Positions 1 to 12,873 are shown, numbered from the stretch's first letter. The stretch: 64,000 nucleotides of DNA from Histoplasma ohiense (GCA_017607445.1 JAEVHH010000002.1:7408001-7472000); one strand, 5' to 3'. Notes: generated by a model from the letters alone, not told the origin. Made by a program: numbers and translations.

Positions 1-391
1 GTGTGCCATTTTTCCAGTCCGGAAACACCGATTCGCGCAGCAGTCCCCCGCCAACAACACGATCGTGGAGCGACAGTTCCTGAGGTTTGTCTTTGGCGAA
101 CCATGGCTCCCAAGAGTCATTCTGCGGTGCGGTGATTTTCTCAAGGCCCAAGGAGGGAGGAGAGGCAAGGCCGACACTGGAGTTGTCATGGAACTGAGCC
201 GTGGAGCTAGCAGGTTGGTTTTCGGCTGGGATTAAGGAAGCAGCGGTGACAACAGTGGTGGTGGTTTCTTGTGGCGATACAGTGGATGAGGAGGTCGTGG
301 TAGTTGACAGATCTGATCTGGACGAGAAAGCTGCCAGATAAGCTGCTGCATGGACCACACGCTTTCGTTCCTGCCCGGACGTCGATGACAT
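1..391 (-). CDS. 5' part of an unidentified protein, cut by the window edge
   Basis: An open minus-strand frame runs from an ATG at 391 to base 1 without a stop, so the 3' end lies outside the window. The product starts MSSTSGQERKRVV and is rich in Ser/Thr for about 60 residues. A better-ordered stretch with DSWEPWFAKDKP and LHDRVVGGGLL follows. Upstream of the ATG the frame meets a TGA near 475 with no other ATG between, so 391 is the best start unless an upstream exon exists. The Ser/Thr-rich N-terminus could be a mitochondrial targeting or disordered leader. I do not recognise the family. The call rests on codon-like composition and on the absence of stops in a GC-balanced region. Confidence 0.5.
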   Translation of the reverse strand, partial: MSSTSGQERKRVVHAAAYLAAFSSRSDLSTTTTSSSTVSPQETTTTVVTAASLIPAENQPASSTAQFHDNSSVGLASPPSLGLEKITAPQNDSWEPWFAKDKPQELSLHDRVVGGGLLRESVFPDWKNGT

Positions 392-2467
392 GGCCGAACG
401 CCCTGTTTCCTTTGAGGATGCTGTCGCTGGTGGGTGGTCGAGAGGGTGAAATTCACGGCGACGACGGGGTCAACGAAGTCAATGATGATGTTGATGGGGG
501 GGAAAACGGTAAAGAAACGAAGACGAGAACGGCGAGACGGGAGGAAATGGTGGTCTTGCAACCCGTTTCTCCCGTTATAAATTTTTGAAATGTTGGTTGT
601 GCAGCACCGGCCGAGTCATCGATGGAGAACGGTGGGGCTTTGCTGGGCAGGGCGAGCCTGCCGGGTGCAGAGCAAGAACTTCTGCAAAGTTTCTAGACTA
701 GACCTCGAGTTTGCGGGGGGGGAAATAGAAAAGGAAAAGGGGGGAAGGGGGGAAAAGGAATTGCCAGCACTGGTGATTGTTGCGAGAATGATCGCTGCTG
801 GTGGTCTTGTCGCAACTTCGCCCGTCCGGCCTCCAAAGTGGCTGAGATGAGGTTTGGCGGCGAAGATTGTTTGGTAAGTATTTGAGGAATACGGGGTGTT
901 ACCACGGATGTATTGCCGCAACGCCTTGGCCCGATGTCGCTGGTCATGGCGCTGGTATTCACGTTACATCCTGTATGTATCTCCCACGAAGGATCTAGAT
1001 ATATTACATCTGGACAAATTGTCAACGGCAATGTGTACTCCGTGCAGGGAAATGGCATGGCTATCTCAGCCAGCAGAGAGACGACATCCCGTAAGGACCA
1101 ATATGGATATTCAGCAGGAGAAAGTAGTAACTTATTTTTCGTTTCCCATACCGGATATCGGGTAATGTAGACCTGCTCTGAGAAGAATATTCTGTTTCGA
1201 CTCTTCATTGCTACATGGCATCTATCTATCTGTGCATTTACGCATGGAGTAGACGTCTGCGGGCCGATGTATGTCCTGCACTGCACTCCGTCCTGCACTC
1301 CGTACATGTCCATACTAAGTTATATCCACCACTTCTGATGTTACCCGACCATGGCGGTCAACCATCCCCAAATACCGCCGTATTAGGAATGGTTGGCGCT
1401 GAGACGCAGGTTGGAAACAGACACTGGAATCTGTCGTTCTGTGAGCAGTGAGAGGACGGTCCATCCACTGATGCAACCATGATCACCCACGTCATAATCT
1501 GCGGCATGGCTTTACCAAAGCCCGCTATCCCAGACCAGAGAAACGCCACGATGCATCCGGGCAAAGGCGCTGAGCATGTGTTTATCTTGGCAACATCCGA
1601 GTGGCAGAGCGGTGTTGAGAAGGCTATCGTCCCTCTCGTCTGTCAAATTGTCAATTGCCTTGACAATTTGATCGAGGGGTTGAAATTCAAGATGCTTGAG
1701 TGGGGATTCGGAATATACATGCATCCAGAGCATATATAGAACTTCTCGCTTAGCCTCTGACAACACAATATTTGTGGGATAGGGAATCGGAGGATCAATG
1801 ATCAACAACAATATTTGCCTATTTCCAGGACCTGTGGGGCCTTGTGGGATGGGAGGAGGACCCAGTTCTAGAATTCCTTTTTGACTTTTGAGTTTTGAAA
1901 TTTTGACCTTATTTTTCTAACAAGGACCTAGGAAATGAAAAGGGACAAGTGAAAATTCAACTGACGGTTTAGTAGAGAGCGTAGGGCACTGTAGATAGTA
2001 CCTCTCCTATGTCATTTCGCAGCTGCTACGGCCGGGTGGAGCGATGTTCGACCTTACAGAGAAATAAATTGATCAAGAAGAGAAAGAAAGCTGGATGGAT
2101 CTTAAGGCACATTCAAATAGTATCAACCACCGCCAAAACAAATATGTCATCAATCTTTTATGTAGTAGTTGTTGATAGAGGTGGAAAGGTTGGTTCATTG
2201 TAGCTCTCTCGCAGACGCAGCAGCTTTTCAAGTAGTAATTTATTAATAGTAGTTATCTAGGCTCCTAGGGCAAAAGAGCTCAGTGCCACCAGCGCCGTTC
2301 GGGGACGAACCGTTCAATCCAATCCCTCCAATAACTGTTTGGCCAGATGTTAGACGCCGTTAGATGCAATACCCAATCTAAACGACCTGTGATTCAGCGG
2401 TGTTGCCGCCCAAGTTATCGCACTCGTCGACAGGAGACGATACCCGGCTACATGGCTAGGGCGAATT
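392..2467. other. Intergenic region with possible gene remnant at 1,358-1,811
   Basis: This is the probable 5' region of the left-edge gene followed by a gap before the F-box gene. On the minus strand, 1,512-1,811 (containing REVLYMLWMHVYS and LDQIVKAIDNLTDERDDSLL) and 1,358-1,564 read like pieces of one protein in two frames. That hints at a decayed or intron-split gene, but I cannot assign a family. A G-rich run lies at 715-755 and simple AT-rich DNA at 1,880-2,280. Nothing else is supported. Confidence 0.3.
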
Positions 2468-3301
2468 ATGAACCGTGACACTGCCTTACGTTCCAGGTCA
2501 ACTCTGCCAGGGAGCAGGCCCGCAATTTCGCGAGGCTGGACGAAGCATGAAACAGGGCATCCGGAACCCGATCGCTGCAGTTCATGCTCCCTTCTCGATC
2601 TTCCTAGCGAACTACACCTGCAGCTCATGTCATGGCTCGATTTCCGCGATATACAAATGCTGCGCGCCACAAACAGCTACTTTCGGCATCTTCCATCAGA
2701 CACACAGATCGCCCGTATTAGACGCGATTATGTGGCTGATCTCGTTAGCACCGAGATGAAAGAAGTTGCTGAATCCGCAGCCAACGCTGCATCGACACCA
2801 GCTTCCAATGATACCAGTAGCGATGATGCCTCGCAGCGCTTAACGTGTTACAGCTGTCTCCGTCATCTACCCATACACGCCTTCTCCCGCACTCAAACGA
2901 CCCGACGTCGTGGAAAGGGGCATGCAGATGCCTCCAAACGCTTTTGTGTCGATTGTGCACTGCGGCTCCATAAATGGGAGCCTGGAATCTCTCTCTCTTT
3001 TTCATGGGGGAACGCTGTCTATTGTCGGCGGTGTCGCGGTTTAGTGCCTCTACGTAATAGTCCCGCTGAATGGGCTGGGACTCTTGGGCTGTGTGAGGGT
3101 TGTCAGGCCATCTTGGGAATCCCAGATTGGCGTCAACATGAAGGAGAGGGAACTCGGGGATTTTGGTATGGGGCGAAGGCGTTGCTAGATCGGAACTTTG
3201 CGGAACAAAGGAAGGGAACGCAGAGCGAAAGGGTCGATGTGTGGGAGACGCTTAGGGGGGAAATTGCGAGCTTGAGGCTTTCAGAGAAATTGGAGGTTTA
3301 G
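2468..3301 (+). CDS. F-box protein with cysteine-rich region
   Basis: An intronless frame encodes 277 residues. Residues about 40-76 (LLDLPSELHLQLMSWLDFRD followed by LRATNSYFRHL) match the F-box consensus, the segment that docks substrate receptors to Skp1 in SCF ubiquitin ligases. After a short Ser/Ala/Asp-rich linker come CYSC, CVDC, CRRC and CEGC pairs between about residues 125 and 215. This pattern is seen in many fungal F-box proteins and may bind zinc. The C-terminal 60 residues are charged with no motif I know. The start is the first ATG in frame; in-frame alternatives are absent until after the F-box. The substrate is unknown. The neighbouring minus-strand gene at 3,815-5,367 is a second F-box-type protein, but the two are not obviously duplicates. 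Confidence 0.8.
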   Translation: MNRDTALRSRSTLPGSRPAISRGWTKHETGHPEPDRCSSCSLLDLPSELHLQLMSWLDFRDIQMLRATNSYFRHLPSDTQIARIRRDYVADLVSTEMKEVAESAANAASTPASNDTSSDDASQRLTCYSCLRHLPIHAFSRTQTTRRRGKGHADASKRFCVDCALRLHKWEPGISLSFSWGNAVYCRRCRGLVPLRNSPAEWAGTLGLCEGCQAILGIPDWRQHEGEGTRGFWYGAKALLDRNFAEQRKGTQSERVDVWETLRGEIASLRLSEKLEV

Positions 3302-3814
3302 CTGGTTCGAGATATATGATAGTCCCCTCTCGATTTCGCACAACCCCAGCCATACAGTTGGCTCCGCGTGAAATGCTGTACACCACTTTGGATCTTCCCC
3401 CGAAGGTATGTCCTAGCTATTATTCGCTTCCAGTATGCCAATTTGGCTACTTCCCTGAGACCTAGCTCCTGGGATTTGCGCCAACCAGAACTTCGACAAA
3501 AGCCAGATAGGCCTTCAGTGGCTCCTAATTCACACATCACCGCATCCTTACGACAGCAGTGTTCGTGTGCTCATCAAGATGTCCATAGTTTGGATGATAA
3601 TAGGCAGCCGTGGCCATCGCAGCTAACCGTCGCCTATACAGAATTCAATCAAGTTACCACACACCACACATACATATTACCACCGACCCATGTCATATGG
3701 ATTATTATATATGTGTGTATACCCAACTGGTCATCAAGAAGATGAAAAAAAAAAAAAAAACTCCAATACCTACTGCTCGATGTCGCCAAAAGATAAACTC
3801 AAACTGTCAAAATA
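3302..3814. other. Intergenic gap between convergent F-box genes
   Basis: This is a shared 3' region of two convergent genes. It holds a run of 17 A at about 3,744-3,760 and AT-rich DNA. No open frame has recognisable protein character. Confidence 0.5.
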
Positions 3815-5367
3815 TCAATCAACAAACGGTGCATATTCCCATCTCATCTCCTCCGTCAACCCCATCTGCGTCAACCTCTTCTGGTCCCAAAACACGTACC
3901 CCCATTTCCTATTATAACAATTATGCATCTGGCACAGATATTTCGAGTTCTTCTTATGCAACCACTCCCAACCCAAATTTGCCCTTGACCAATCTGCATC
4001 AGAGATAAGCTTCTCTGAACGCTCGATAATGGGGCAGAAAAAACCCGTGACACTCGGGTTCAAGGCACGAGTTAGGAAAAACGAAGCGTTTGTTGAGTGG
4101 CTCTCAATTACCCAGGTTACTGGATTAATCATACGCTGTTGCGAAATTTTCACTATTTTGTTTCCGTTTGTGCCTGTGTTGACCTTCGCCTTCATAACTG
4201 GACAGGGCTTTACCTGATCTGAAAGGTGGAACCACTGCCAGAGAAATTCGAGGCCGCGAGTCAAATATTGTTCTCGCTGGTCGTCAACAGCGAGGTCAAA
4301 ATCGACATCTGGAAAGTGTATCTCTTCCCGTTAGCTCAGAGATACCACCCATGACAGCGAAAGAACATACCATCTTCCAAGTCTGGTCCGCCAATACCGA
4401 CTCCAATATCACTAGCTCTGCCTCTTATTCGGCTTCTAGCCCTAGCCCGATTCGCCACGCGCCCCTGGCCATCGATTACGCTCTTATTCGAAGAACGGTT
4501 CGTTTCCGCGCCGCTCGTGAGGTAGATTTGGTACATGTAGTTCCTGATACAGTGGATTTCTTCCACCTCCCACGGTGGTAACGACTGGAGGAAGGTGATG
4601 TAATAGTTCGGATCGTGCATATTCCAGACCGTGTGCATGAATCCTAGCATTTCGACTCGGTACAGAGCCCGGCGGACACGGTATGATTCAGCCTCGGAGA
4701 GTGGGAGGATCCCATCACCGCCACCGCTGCCGGTGCCGTTCTCATATCTTTTCCCCGTAAAGGGGTTGAGCCTCAAACAAGACATCGCAAAGTCTTCTGA
4801 TATCGCATGTACAATAAAATGCTGTCGAACGACAACGAGAAGTTCGTCCAACGACAACGCACAAAACTGAGCTGATAGCCCATTGTCTTTCGAATACGTA
4901 AAGTTCACGCCATTGACGCTCCTATTTTCTATTCTCTCCTTATTTCCTCTTTCGACATCTGCATCTGTGCCGACATTCTTCTTCATACCACGGCCGTCGC
5001 CAACAGAGTTCCGAGAAAAGTAACATAATTCATTATATGTATTCAGAAAACTTTTTGCGAAACCCAAAATCCCCACCTCCTCCGTTCCTTTCAGAGACCC
5101 GCGATCGGACGACCGGCGCAACACCGGTAGAGAAGCCACCTCTGCGAGGATGGCGAGTGGCGTCGTCCGGGTCAGTAAACGGGCCAAAATCCGTCTACGG
5201 TCAAACTGGTAGATGCTATGGAAACCGGGAGATGCCTTGACCACATCGCGCAGCGATACGAGATCCGGCAGTAGGCACAATATTTCAATTTTAATCTCTG
5301 CAGGAAGACATTCTATTGATGTGCGTTTGGGTAATGAAGGGTGCGATGTAGAAAGGGTTGATTCCAT
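3815..5367 (-). CDS. F-box-like protein, two exons
   Basis: Exon 1 is 4,371-5,367 and exon 2 is 3,815-4,308. The 62-nt intron 4,309-4,370 has a GTATGT donor, a GCTAAC branch point and a TTCCAG acceptor. The join G|AT rebuilds an Asp codon and gives 496 residues. Residues 16-50 (IECLPAEIKIEILCLLPDL then LRDVVKASPGFHSIY) fit the F-box-like N-terminus common in fungal hypothetical proteins. The middle is low in motifs (LSLDELLVVVRQHFIVHAIS). The C-terminal exon contains LTRGLEFLWQWFHLSDQ and a hydrophobic, Trp-rich end. Without splicing the frame stops at 4,336, which would cut off a well-formed coding tail. A role as an SCF substrate adaptor is inferred; no substrate-binding repeat is visible. 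Confidence 0.75.
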
Positions 5368-6895
5368 GGTATTTTCCTAGGCTTGTTCGAATCGCCTGCG
5401 TTCTTCCTCGGTCGGGGATTGCAGTAAAAGTGATTGATGGTGGTATTTTCGGGAAATAACTTGATGATGTTCATTTTCCTGAAAAATCTTCCTCGTTTGG
5501 AATACCCGGGAGCGTTAAGTAGGTGGATATAGCAGTAGGTTTCCTCGAGGCCTTTGTCTTTGATTACAGAGCGCATCATCTCTCTTTAGCGAGCCACTTG
5601 AAACAATCAAGGTAATGGAGATAATCCTATTCACCTTCAAGATCCATTGTGATCAAATATTTTCTTTATCCTTCTTTGCTTTGCTGAGTTTGAGACTTGG
5701 GTTGTGCCTCGACGGAAACCTTAGGAACAAGAAAATAAATAAATAAATAAAAAAATCATACAAAGACTTGTTTGAGTCAGTATCATGAGTGTCAGCCATC
5801 ACTCGAACATGCGATTTTTGCATATAAACCCCAAACGATCTATTAGACGTTGTGCTCTTTGAACTTTTGTACTCATCTCTGATTTTTGCTTTCTCCATGC
5901 CTTGGCTCCATGAGATGCTCCCTCGAAATGCATATATAATTTGTAGGAGTAACGGCGTGGAACCTAGTAACTGGGTTGCAATCAAGAAGCTCGCAACACA
6001 AAGTTGAAGCAAACCATTCAACTCGAATCCAAGGCTGTCGAGCTCCTAAATTTGAAATGTAACACCGGGGCAGTAAAGCCCGTAGGGCCTTCTTCCCTAG
6101 GGATTGCAGGTTGAGTTTGGCAATAAAGAAAGGCTTTAATTGACGCTTGTCTTTAGCACGCGAAAGATTTCTTAGATTCTGCTATTGCCTTGACATGCTT
6201 AATTTATCTGTCAGGGGTGCGGAGGGAAACCTGTTATATACATAGGTGACGTTGGCCGCCCTTCTGATCTCTGGTCACTACGTTAGCCAATTCTACAAGT
6301 ACACGTTGTAGATTGTCACGATTACGATTCCCTTGCCTCGGATAGTAACCAAAGCTCTCCAGCTCCCGCTTCTATTCATACAATATCACAGTTTTATTGT
6401 TCCATATTATTGATATAGATTGGAGATAAAACTGGGGGATTTTCATATTTAACGGAAGTCAGGAAGGTAGACACGCACCCATACTGTTCCACCGATAAAC
6501 AGGATATGTTGTGTGTATTCACTCCATCGTTGGTATGACTAGAATCAAGGAGGTTCAAGAAGGAAAAACGTGAGTGAGAATATAAGAAGGTAAAAACCGA
6601 CATACCTCGAGTTCGATAGCTCATTTGCACGCGTTACTATTTACGACAACTCCTGGTTGAACCATGACCACGAACGGGATATATAACATACAAGCCTCCC
6701 TTCCCCGTCCTTCTTTTGTTTATCTCCTTCCTTTCCTCGTCCATGTTACCTTAGTTAACTATGACATTTCACTGGCTGACAAACGCCTTCACAAAACGCC
6801 TTCACCCTCGCTTCTCAGGAAATAAGTGAGCTGAGCATGCTAGAGAAAATGAATGAAGACAGCCCGTGGATGCCACTGATTCGTCACAGAAATGA
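5368..6895. other. Long intergenic region, no supported gene
   Basis: It is AT-rich with several short frames of biased composition and no domain I recognise. Around 5,735-5,755 lies an AAAT-type simple repeat. I see no RNA gene. Confidence 0.4.
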
Positions 6896-9749
6896 TCAAT
6901 GTCGACCGCTTAGTTCAGCCGTTCCCACCCGAATAACGACGGGAACATCCGCCGCCCTCGCCTCTCGAATACAGCATGCCACACAAGTATGCCCTACTCG
7001 GCCCACCACTGCATCTACACCAACCATTGCACACCACGATGTGGCAAAAAGCTCTTTATGTTCACTGCCGCGCGCATCGACGACATACGTATGCTTCCGT
7101 TGCGGCCCTTCTAGTTTAGGGCTGCGGTTAGTCGCAAGCGGAGGGTAATTTACAGGGGACGAAGAGGTATGGACTTCCAGATGGTTTGGGGTTGTGAACA
7201 GGCGTGGGGTTGAAGGCAATGTGTGGATCGGGATATAGCTGTACGGGAACGATGCCGTGTGAAGTAGGCGGCCCGGGAGGCGAGGATGGGGAGTTGGTTT
7301 GCTTTTCCTAGAGGTCCTGTTTTTCTGAAGTCCGATGTAGTTTGTTTCCTTCTTAGTAGATGAGCTGTTGGTGTACTTATGAGAGGCATCACGCTCTTCG
7401 TAACCGGAGGACAGCACGCTACCGTACGGTGGGAGACAGGGAAACGCGGAAACGAAGGACACGTTATACTTTATGCTCATGGATACTTGGCTCGGGCCGG
7501 ACAAGCCATGTGTGAGTGTAACGCTAGAGTGGCGATAGTGTTCTCATACAGCACTTGTGTATCCTGACTTGGGCCAGCGTTAGCCTCATCAAGCGATAAT
7601 GAGAACGCCGTTGCTGTTAGATCACCCTCGGTCCCCAGAGGTGACGAGTCAAGAAGAACACTTTTTCCTTGATTTATACGTGCCTGAGTGTGGGTCTTAG
7701 TGATGTATATTGTCTCAATCTCTAGCCATCCATCGCTCAGGGGTGCTCTCAATAGTCGTACTAATCCAGCCCATACAGATTGTAGAGGCGTCAAGGCTGG
7801 CAAGAATACGTCCAATAACGCATGCTTTGCTCCACTAACTTTAACCTTTATATACGAAGGCTCCATGAAGGTTAGCAATGGGACCGAGCCTTGGTATTGC
7901 ATCGTGATCATTCTCTAGTAGAGCGGACATCAATATATCATATATGGTTTCGCCAGGCATGATCAACCCAGTCAACCACGTACGAGACATCCATCCTCCC
8001 ACGTAGCTGGCACTGTCACGAGCAGAGGAAGGACAAGAATGGAGGCGGCACAATTTTAAGGAGTGGCTTTTGCGATACATTTCACATTTCCCTAGCAGCT
8101 TAATGCTGTCTGACAGAGGCACAGTGCTCATCGGCGAAGCAAACATGTGATTAAAATTAGAAGGCTGCAAGAGGGTAAACTCCAACTTCTCCCTCATATA
8201 ATGCTTCATATTTTCGATGTCTGGCCATTTCAGAAGTTCTGCAAAGACCAGCAGGGCTTCTAGCTGTTGCCACGGGTACCGTGGCAAGAGCGCACATACC
8301 CAGGGTGAATCGGGGTCATGAGGCTCCTGAAATTTTGGCACGGAAACTATTGAATGGGTTTTCTTGGGCAAATCTTTCAGGGACCGTTTGCCTGGCAATT
8401 GGTGAGACGCCTGTGGCCAATAGTGGAAGGAGATGTTTTCGAAAATTCGACGGCAGAAGATTAACCCCCAGTCCAGCGTATCTGATCGCAAACTATTCAT
8501 TAAGGAAACATCCCGTGGTGTGATAGGCAAATCCTTGGACTGGCTATAGATCCCAATTTTCGTCGCCGTAGCATCAGCGCGGAATAAAACCTCCACGGAT
8601 AAAACAACCTGTAATAAAAGCCACTTCCGTTGGAGTGCTGTGCCCGAATACTGCCCGTCTGAGGCGTTTTGAAGGCAATCACTGTCTTGATGGGGAGGAA
8701 GCTCCCAGAGGATTTGACCTGCACGAACCCTCCATTTCATCAAACTAAAGTCTACCCAGGCACCCTTAAGATTGAGCACTTGTATCAACGTGCTGATCTG
8801 AAACCGAAAGCTATCGGGGGTGTTCTGCGTGTACCACGTTTGGTGGGGGTTATAGAAACGTGCTGAAAAGCTGACGGTGGAGGCCTACAACGCTCTCTTC
8901 ATCAAGCAGGGTTACAGACTTTCCTTGGAGAGTGATTTGATCTTGCACACCCGATAAGGTCTGGAGCCTCTGTGTAATAATCTTCATAGAGCAATCGCGC
9001 ACGCCAATGCGTTTCCATGCCGAAGGTCCTGCTGCGACTAATTTCAAACGGTCAAAGGTAACATTTAAGTTGTAGTCGGAGTATGGATCATCCTTCCCAC
9101 GGGGCGCCGGTGTGATTTGCAAGTGCTTATCGAGCAGGCGTGGTGACAACGGCCGCTGCTCGGACCTGGGTCCATACACAATTGGTAGCTCAATGAAATT
9201 ATGGAATCCAATGCAGCCATCCTCATTTGCTCTCGAGGACAACATGTTTGGAACCTCGAACACGCCAATATCAAACGAGGGCGGTCTGCAACCACTCTTT
9301 TCAGTTAGGGCATCCGGATGTATTTGTATTCCTCCACCACCTGGGGAAACCGGGATGTGAGCATGGAGTGTTGACAATGTGAAAGAAGGGTGCTCTAATG
9401 CTTTCCGATCGTTGAGATGCTGAATTCTCAAATCATGATCCCATGGGAAAACCACATGAGGATAACACCGGTTGAGCCCCTTCTCCAGAAGAAAGTGCGG
9501 TGCTCCGGAGAAGAGATATTTCAGTTGATGTTCAGACAGGGAGTGCGAGGAACCCTGAAGCTCATCCAGATGGGTTGCCGATTGGTACGCCTCCTGGATC
9601 TCACCAGGAACACTCGTTTTCTGTGTAGATGAAGTTGGCGCGGAAACCCTGTGGGGATTTCTGGCAAACATGGGCGAGCGTGAGTATCCATAGGATACTG
9701 TATGTTTTCGGGTCTCCTTATGATCAACCCTGTTAGCTCCTTTTCTCAT
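6896..9749 (-). pseudogene. Decayed copy of a large conserved fungal protein of unknown function
   Basis: Four minus-strand segments read as consecutive parts of one protein. Segment 9,749-8,850 has LSEHQLKYLFSGAPHFLLEK and FDIGVFEVPNMLSS. Segment 8,857-7,841 has WYTQNTPDSFRFQIST and YPWQQLEALLVFAE. Then come about 7,840-7,740 in the same frame with two stops, about 7,740-7,477 in another frame, and 7,504-6,896 in a third (ELFATSWCAMVGVDAVVGR then CCIREARAADVPVVIRVG). I recall this order of motifs from a conserved Eurotiomycete family without assigned function. Lesions seen: a 1-nt frameshift near 8,855; in-frame TAA and TAG around 7,835-7,843; frame changes near 7,740 and 7,495. No GT...AG intron bridges the breaks I checked. 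The best explanation is a recently dead gene; a mis-assembled live gene is the alternative. Confidence 0.75.
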
Positions 9750-12700
9750 AGGCTTCAGGAGGCATCGAGTGGGGTGCGATTCACGTTGTTTGGGGTTTTA
9801 TCCTCATGCGAGTGATGATGCCCGAAAAGTCCTAAGATGGAGAATTTTACTCCCAGCCTTGGGTGCTCCGCCTGCATCCGCACTCACAGCCTTTTTCTGC
9901 TGATTCACACGCATGTCCGAAGAAGAACCAAGCAGGGTCCGAGTAAAGCCCTCAAGGGTAGTGACCCCGAAGAAGAGACATTACATAGGCTTTTGGAGTA
10001 ACAGATAAAAGCACTAGTAATAGGAGGCAGTAGAGACTCCCGGCTAAAAGCCATACTAGCTATTGTGTCTGATGACATCGTCGTGGGGAGATGGAGGAGC
10101 CGTGGAGTAAACTATCCTTTAGTTTTGAAGCATCGTCATAGTCAACGAGGGAGTTACCCGCCACCGTGGGCTTAGATAAGCGTGATATCGACCCTTCTCG
10201 ACATTCGAGATTCGAGATTCTGGCGATAGTTAAAATTCTCCTTATCCATGCCAGAAAATAAACACATTGGAATGACGTATCCATTTTCCGCTAAACAATC
10301 GATCCTGCAGGCCGTGCGGGTGTTACCTCGATTATACTCTGGTGGCTGGTGAGGAGCATTTATCAAGTTTCGTATCTTGATGGTCTGCCTACCTCGAGTA
10401 ACTAGTACTTGCTGGCGCAGCCGAAACGGCTGAGATCGATCGCCAGCACCTAACAGGTTGATGAGAAGGCCGAAGTCGTACATGCAGCTGCGTGCACAGC
10501 TTGTTGATGGGTTTTGAATCCCTGTCATCTGAATATCTGGCAGTTGTTTTCTGGTCGATCTCTACAGGTCCTTCGGCCGCTGGGTATCCATGCATTGCAC
10601 ATGAAAATTACTTTTTCATGTAGAACATGCTTGTTCTATGAGAGCAGGACCTTATGTATCCGTTTGATTTCCAGCAGCGGCCGTGGAGTTATTCCGCATG
10701 TACATGTACGGTGCCATGAAGCCGTGTTTTTCTGTCTTCAAGCATTAAGTAACGGCTTAAATTAACTATCTAGGTAATTAGCTATTCGAAGTATCATCCT
10801 CTTAATTGAAATGGGAGTCCATCATGGGGAAGGACAGTATGTTGTTTAGATATGTCTCCTCTCCGCCCACTCATCAACTACCTCCCAGGGTTGAGATCAG
10901 AATCCTCGGGGCCACAAGATCTCTACAGTGGATATGGAATAATAATGCCTTCCTCCTTTACCGACTAGCCAAGGGCGCGTCTTGTATCATCTCCTTTGCA
11001 TCAAGATGCATAAGACTAGATAAAAATAGCAAGTACAATGGTCTCGAAGCTTGTGTGGATGAAATTTGTTCAACAGAAAGAGAATAATATGTACAGTAGT
11101 TACATCAAACGAGCACTCAAAGAAATAATTGCAAAGTTGTTTCGTAAAACTTAACTATTTAACACGTCAAAGGAAGGCACCGAAAAAAGAACTGAGCAGA
11201 GCCTTGAACCAATTGACCAATTCGCCAACCAACTCCCTGCATCAAGATTTTAACCAAGATCCGCTTGTATCATCATTTCTATTATTTCTAGTTCTTACTA
11301 GTGGCAAAAGCATCGTTCCGCATGATAATGTGATCCCATGCCTCATTTCACGACTGATAGGGTCAACTGTTTCAGCGAAGCAAAACAAGAGTATAGCATC
11401 CCTGGCAGAGCTAATAACGATAGGCAAAACTAAAAAACGAAAAAAGGCAAGAGTTGATCTGTTGTCATCGATTCAGCTTAACGACCCCATAGATATTTCA
11501 ATAATGCCGCTGGACTGCCGTTTGACTCGGCCCCAAAACATTCAGTGCTTATATCGGGTTAGATCCCCAAAGTTCGGTTGACGCCTCGGTGAGTTCCCGG
11601 CTTTTGAGGATCGTATTGCTATTTCCAGGTAGATTTCTATTGCGCACAAGGGCTTTTAGCTCCGCGCCTCGGTACAGGACATTGTGAAAGCCGGAGGAGG
11701 GCAATCGGCACACGGCTTTTCATAGCCGTATCAATTGCTTCGAAGCCTGCTGGTATGCTGGGAGACTTGGTTGGTGGCCATTGGCTAAAATAAAGGTATG
11801 TGCCGTAATATGGGCGCCTCACCAGCCGCATTCGCACTGGAGTGATTGGGGTCACCCATGAGAAATTAACCTGGCTGCTGACTTGCTGGAGGACCAAGTT
11901 GCCAAATAGTTGACTCCAGTGACTAACTAGTTAAGTGCCATGATGGACGAGGGCAGCCAAGATGTAACTACCACCTGCGAGTGATGATGAGTTGGCTTCC
12001 TTTCTTTGCCCCAGAAAAAAATAAATAGCTGACGGGCCTCGTCTGCCCATCTTCCTCCTCGCTTTTCTTCGTCTTAGCCGTTCTTCGTCATTTCACATCT
12101 CTTGATATATCTCAACCACTCCCCTTCTAAAAAAAGAAACCAAAGCAGAGAGTCACCACTCCCACACGGGTTGTTTTCGGTAGAGGTGAGTTTTTTCCGC
12201 TTTGTTTCCTTCCGAGTATTTCTTTGATTGGGGGTCCCATTCAAGCTTCCTGCGCTGCCGAACACAGCCCAACAAGTACCACACTGGCGGGTGCCTGAGG
12301 CGCAGAGTGTCAGGGCGTGGTTTCGGCTCGAAACTTCTGGGTGTCCATTGCAACTGCGACTTGGCCACGCCTCCTGCTTAGGTCATCCTCCTATTTATTT
12401 ACCGTCAGCCGATGTCGCCGCAAGCCCAGCTTCATCCTCCTCCTCTCCCTCCTCCTCATCTTCTTGGCCTTTGTCCCTTGATACTGATATCCACCGCCCC
12501 ATTTTTTTTCCTATATCACCACCTTGTTTGCTCCCTAATTGCGCTGTGTGAGCTCTATCCTGACAACTGCTTGGTCTTTCAGAGTACACGTCTCCGCAAC
12601 TCCCCATACGAACACGCTCGCCGGCGGGTTCTTGAAACTGGCATCGATAGCTCCTACCAGCGTTATATCATCCCTCTATCATTTGATTTTACCCTACCAA

Positions 12701-12866
12701 TCTATCCTTTAGGCTTACAGCTTCCGGGTGTAAGTATGGTCCCTTTAGCTCCAGTTTCGCCATCTGTCTCAAAATGGCACGCTAATGGACAATGACTCAA
12801 TAGCTCTCCGAGAGTCCCGAAAATCTCAGTCTTACCTATCCTCACTGTCATTATCTCTTCCTTGGA
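9750..12866. other. Gene-poor stretch
   Basis: About 3.1 kb without a frame that looks like a real gene. Small frames at 10,172-10,528 (minus) and 11,129-11,581 (plus) have unbiased composition and no motif. From about 12,050 onward the DNA becomes pyrimidine-rich on the plus strand, as is usual upstream of fungal genes, and probably belongs to the promoter and 5' leader of the AN1 gene. Confidence 0.4.
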
Positions 12867-12873
12867 TATAAAA
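12867..12873 (+). promoter_or_regulatory. TATA box of the AN1 zinc-finger gene
   Basis: TATAAAA lies 115 bp upstream of the AN1 gene ATG. A CT-rich stretch precedes it and a GC-poor leader of roughly 90 nt follows. Spacing and composition fit an inducible fungal core promoter. The function is inferred. Confidence 0.5.

Noticed and set aside
7150..7504. A separate small gene at 6,896-7,504
   Set aside because: Its C-terminal motifs continue the large pseudogene upstream, and it begins at a non-ATG codon.
11129..11581. 150-residue plus-strand frame
   Set aside because: No motif, no coding-like composition and no neighbouring exon signals; kept as intergenic.
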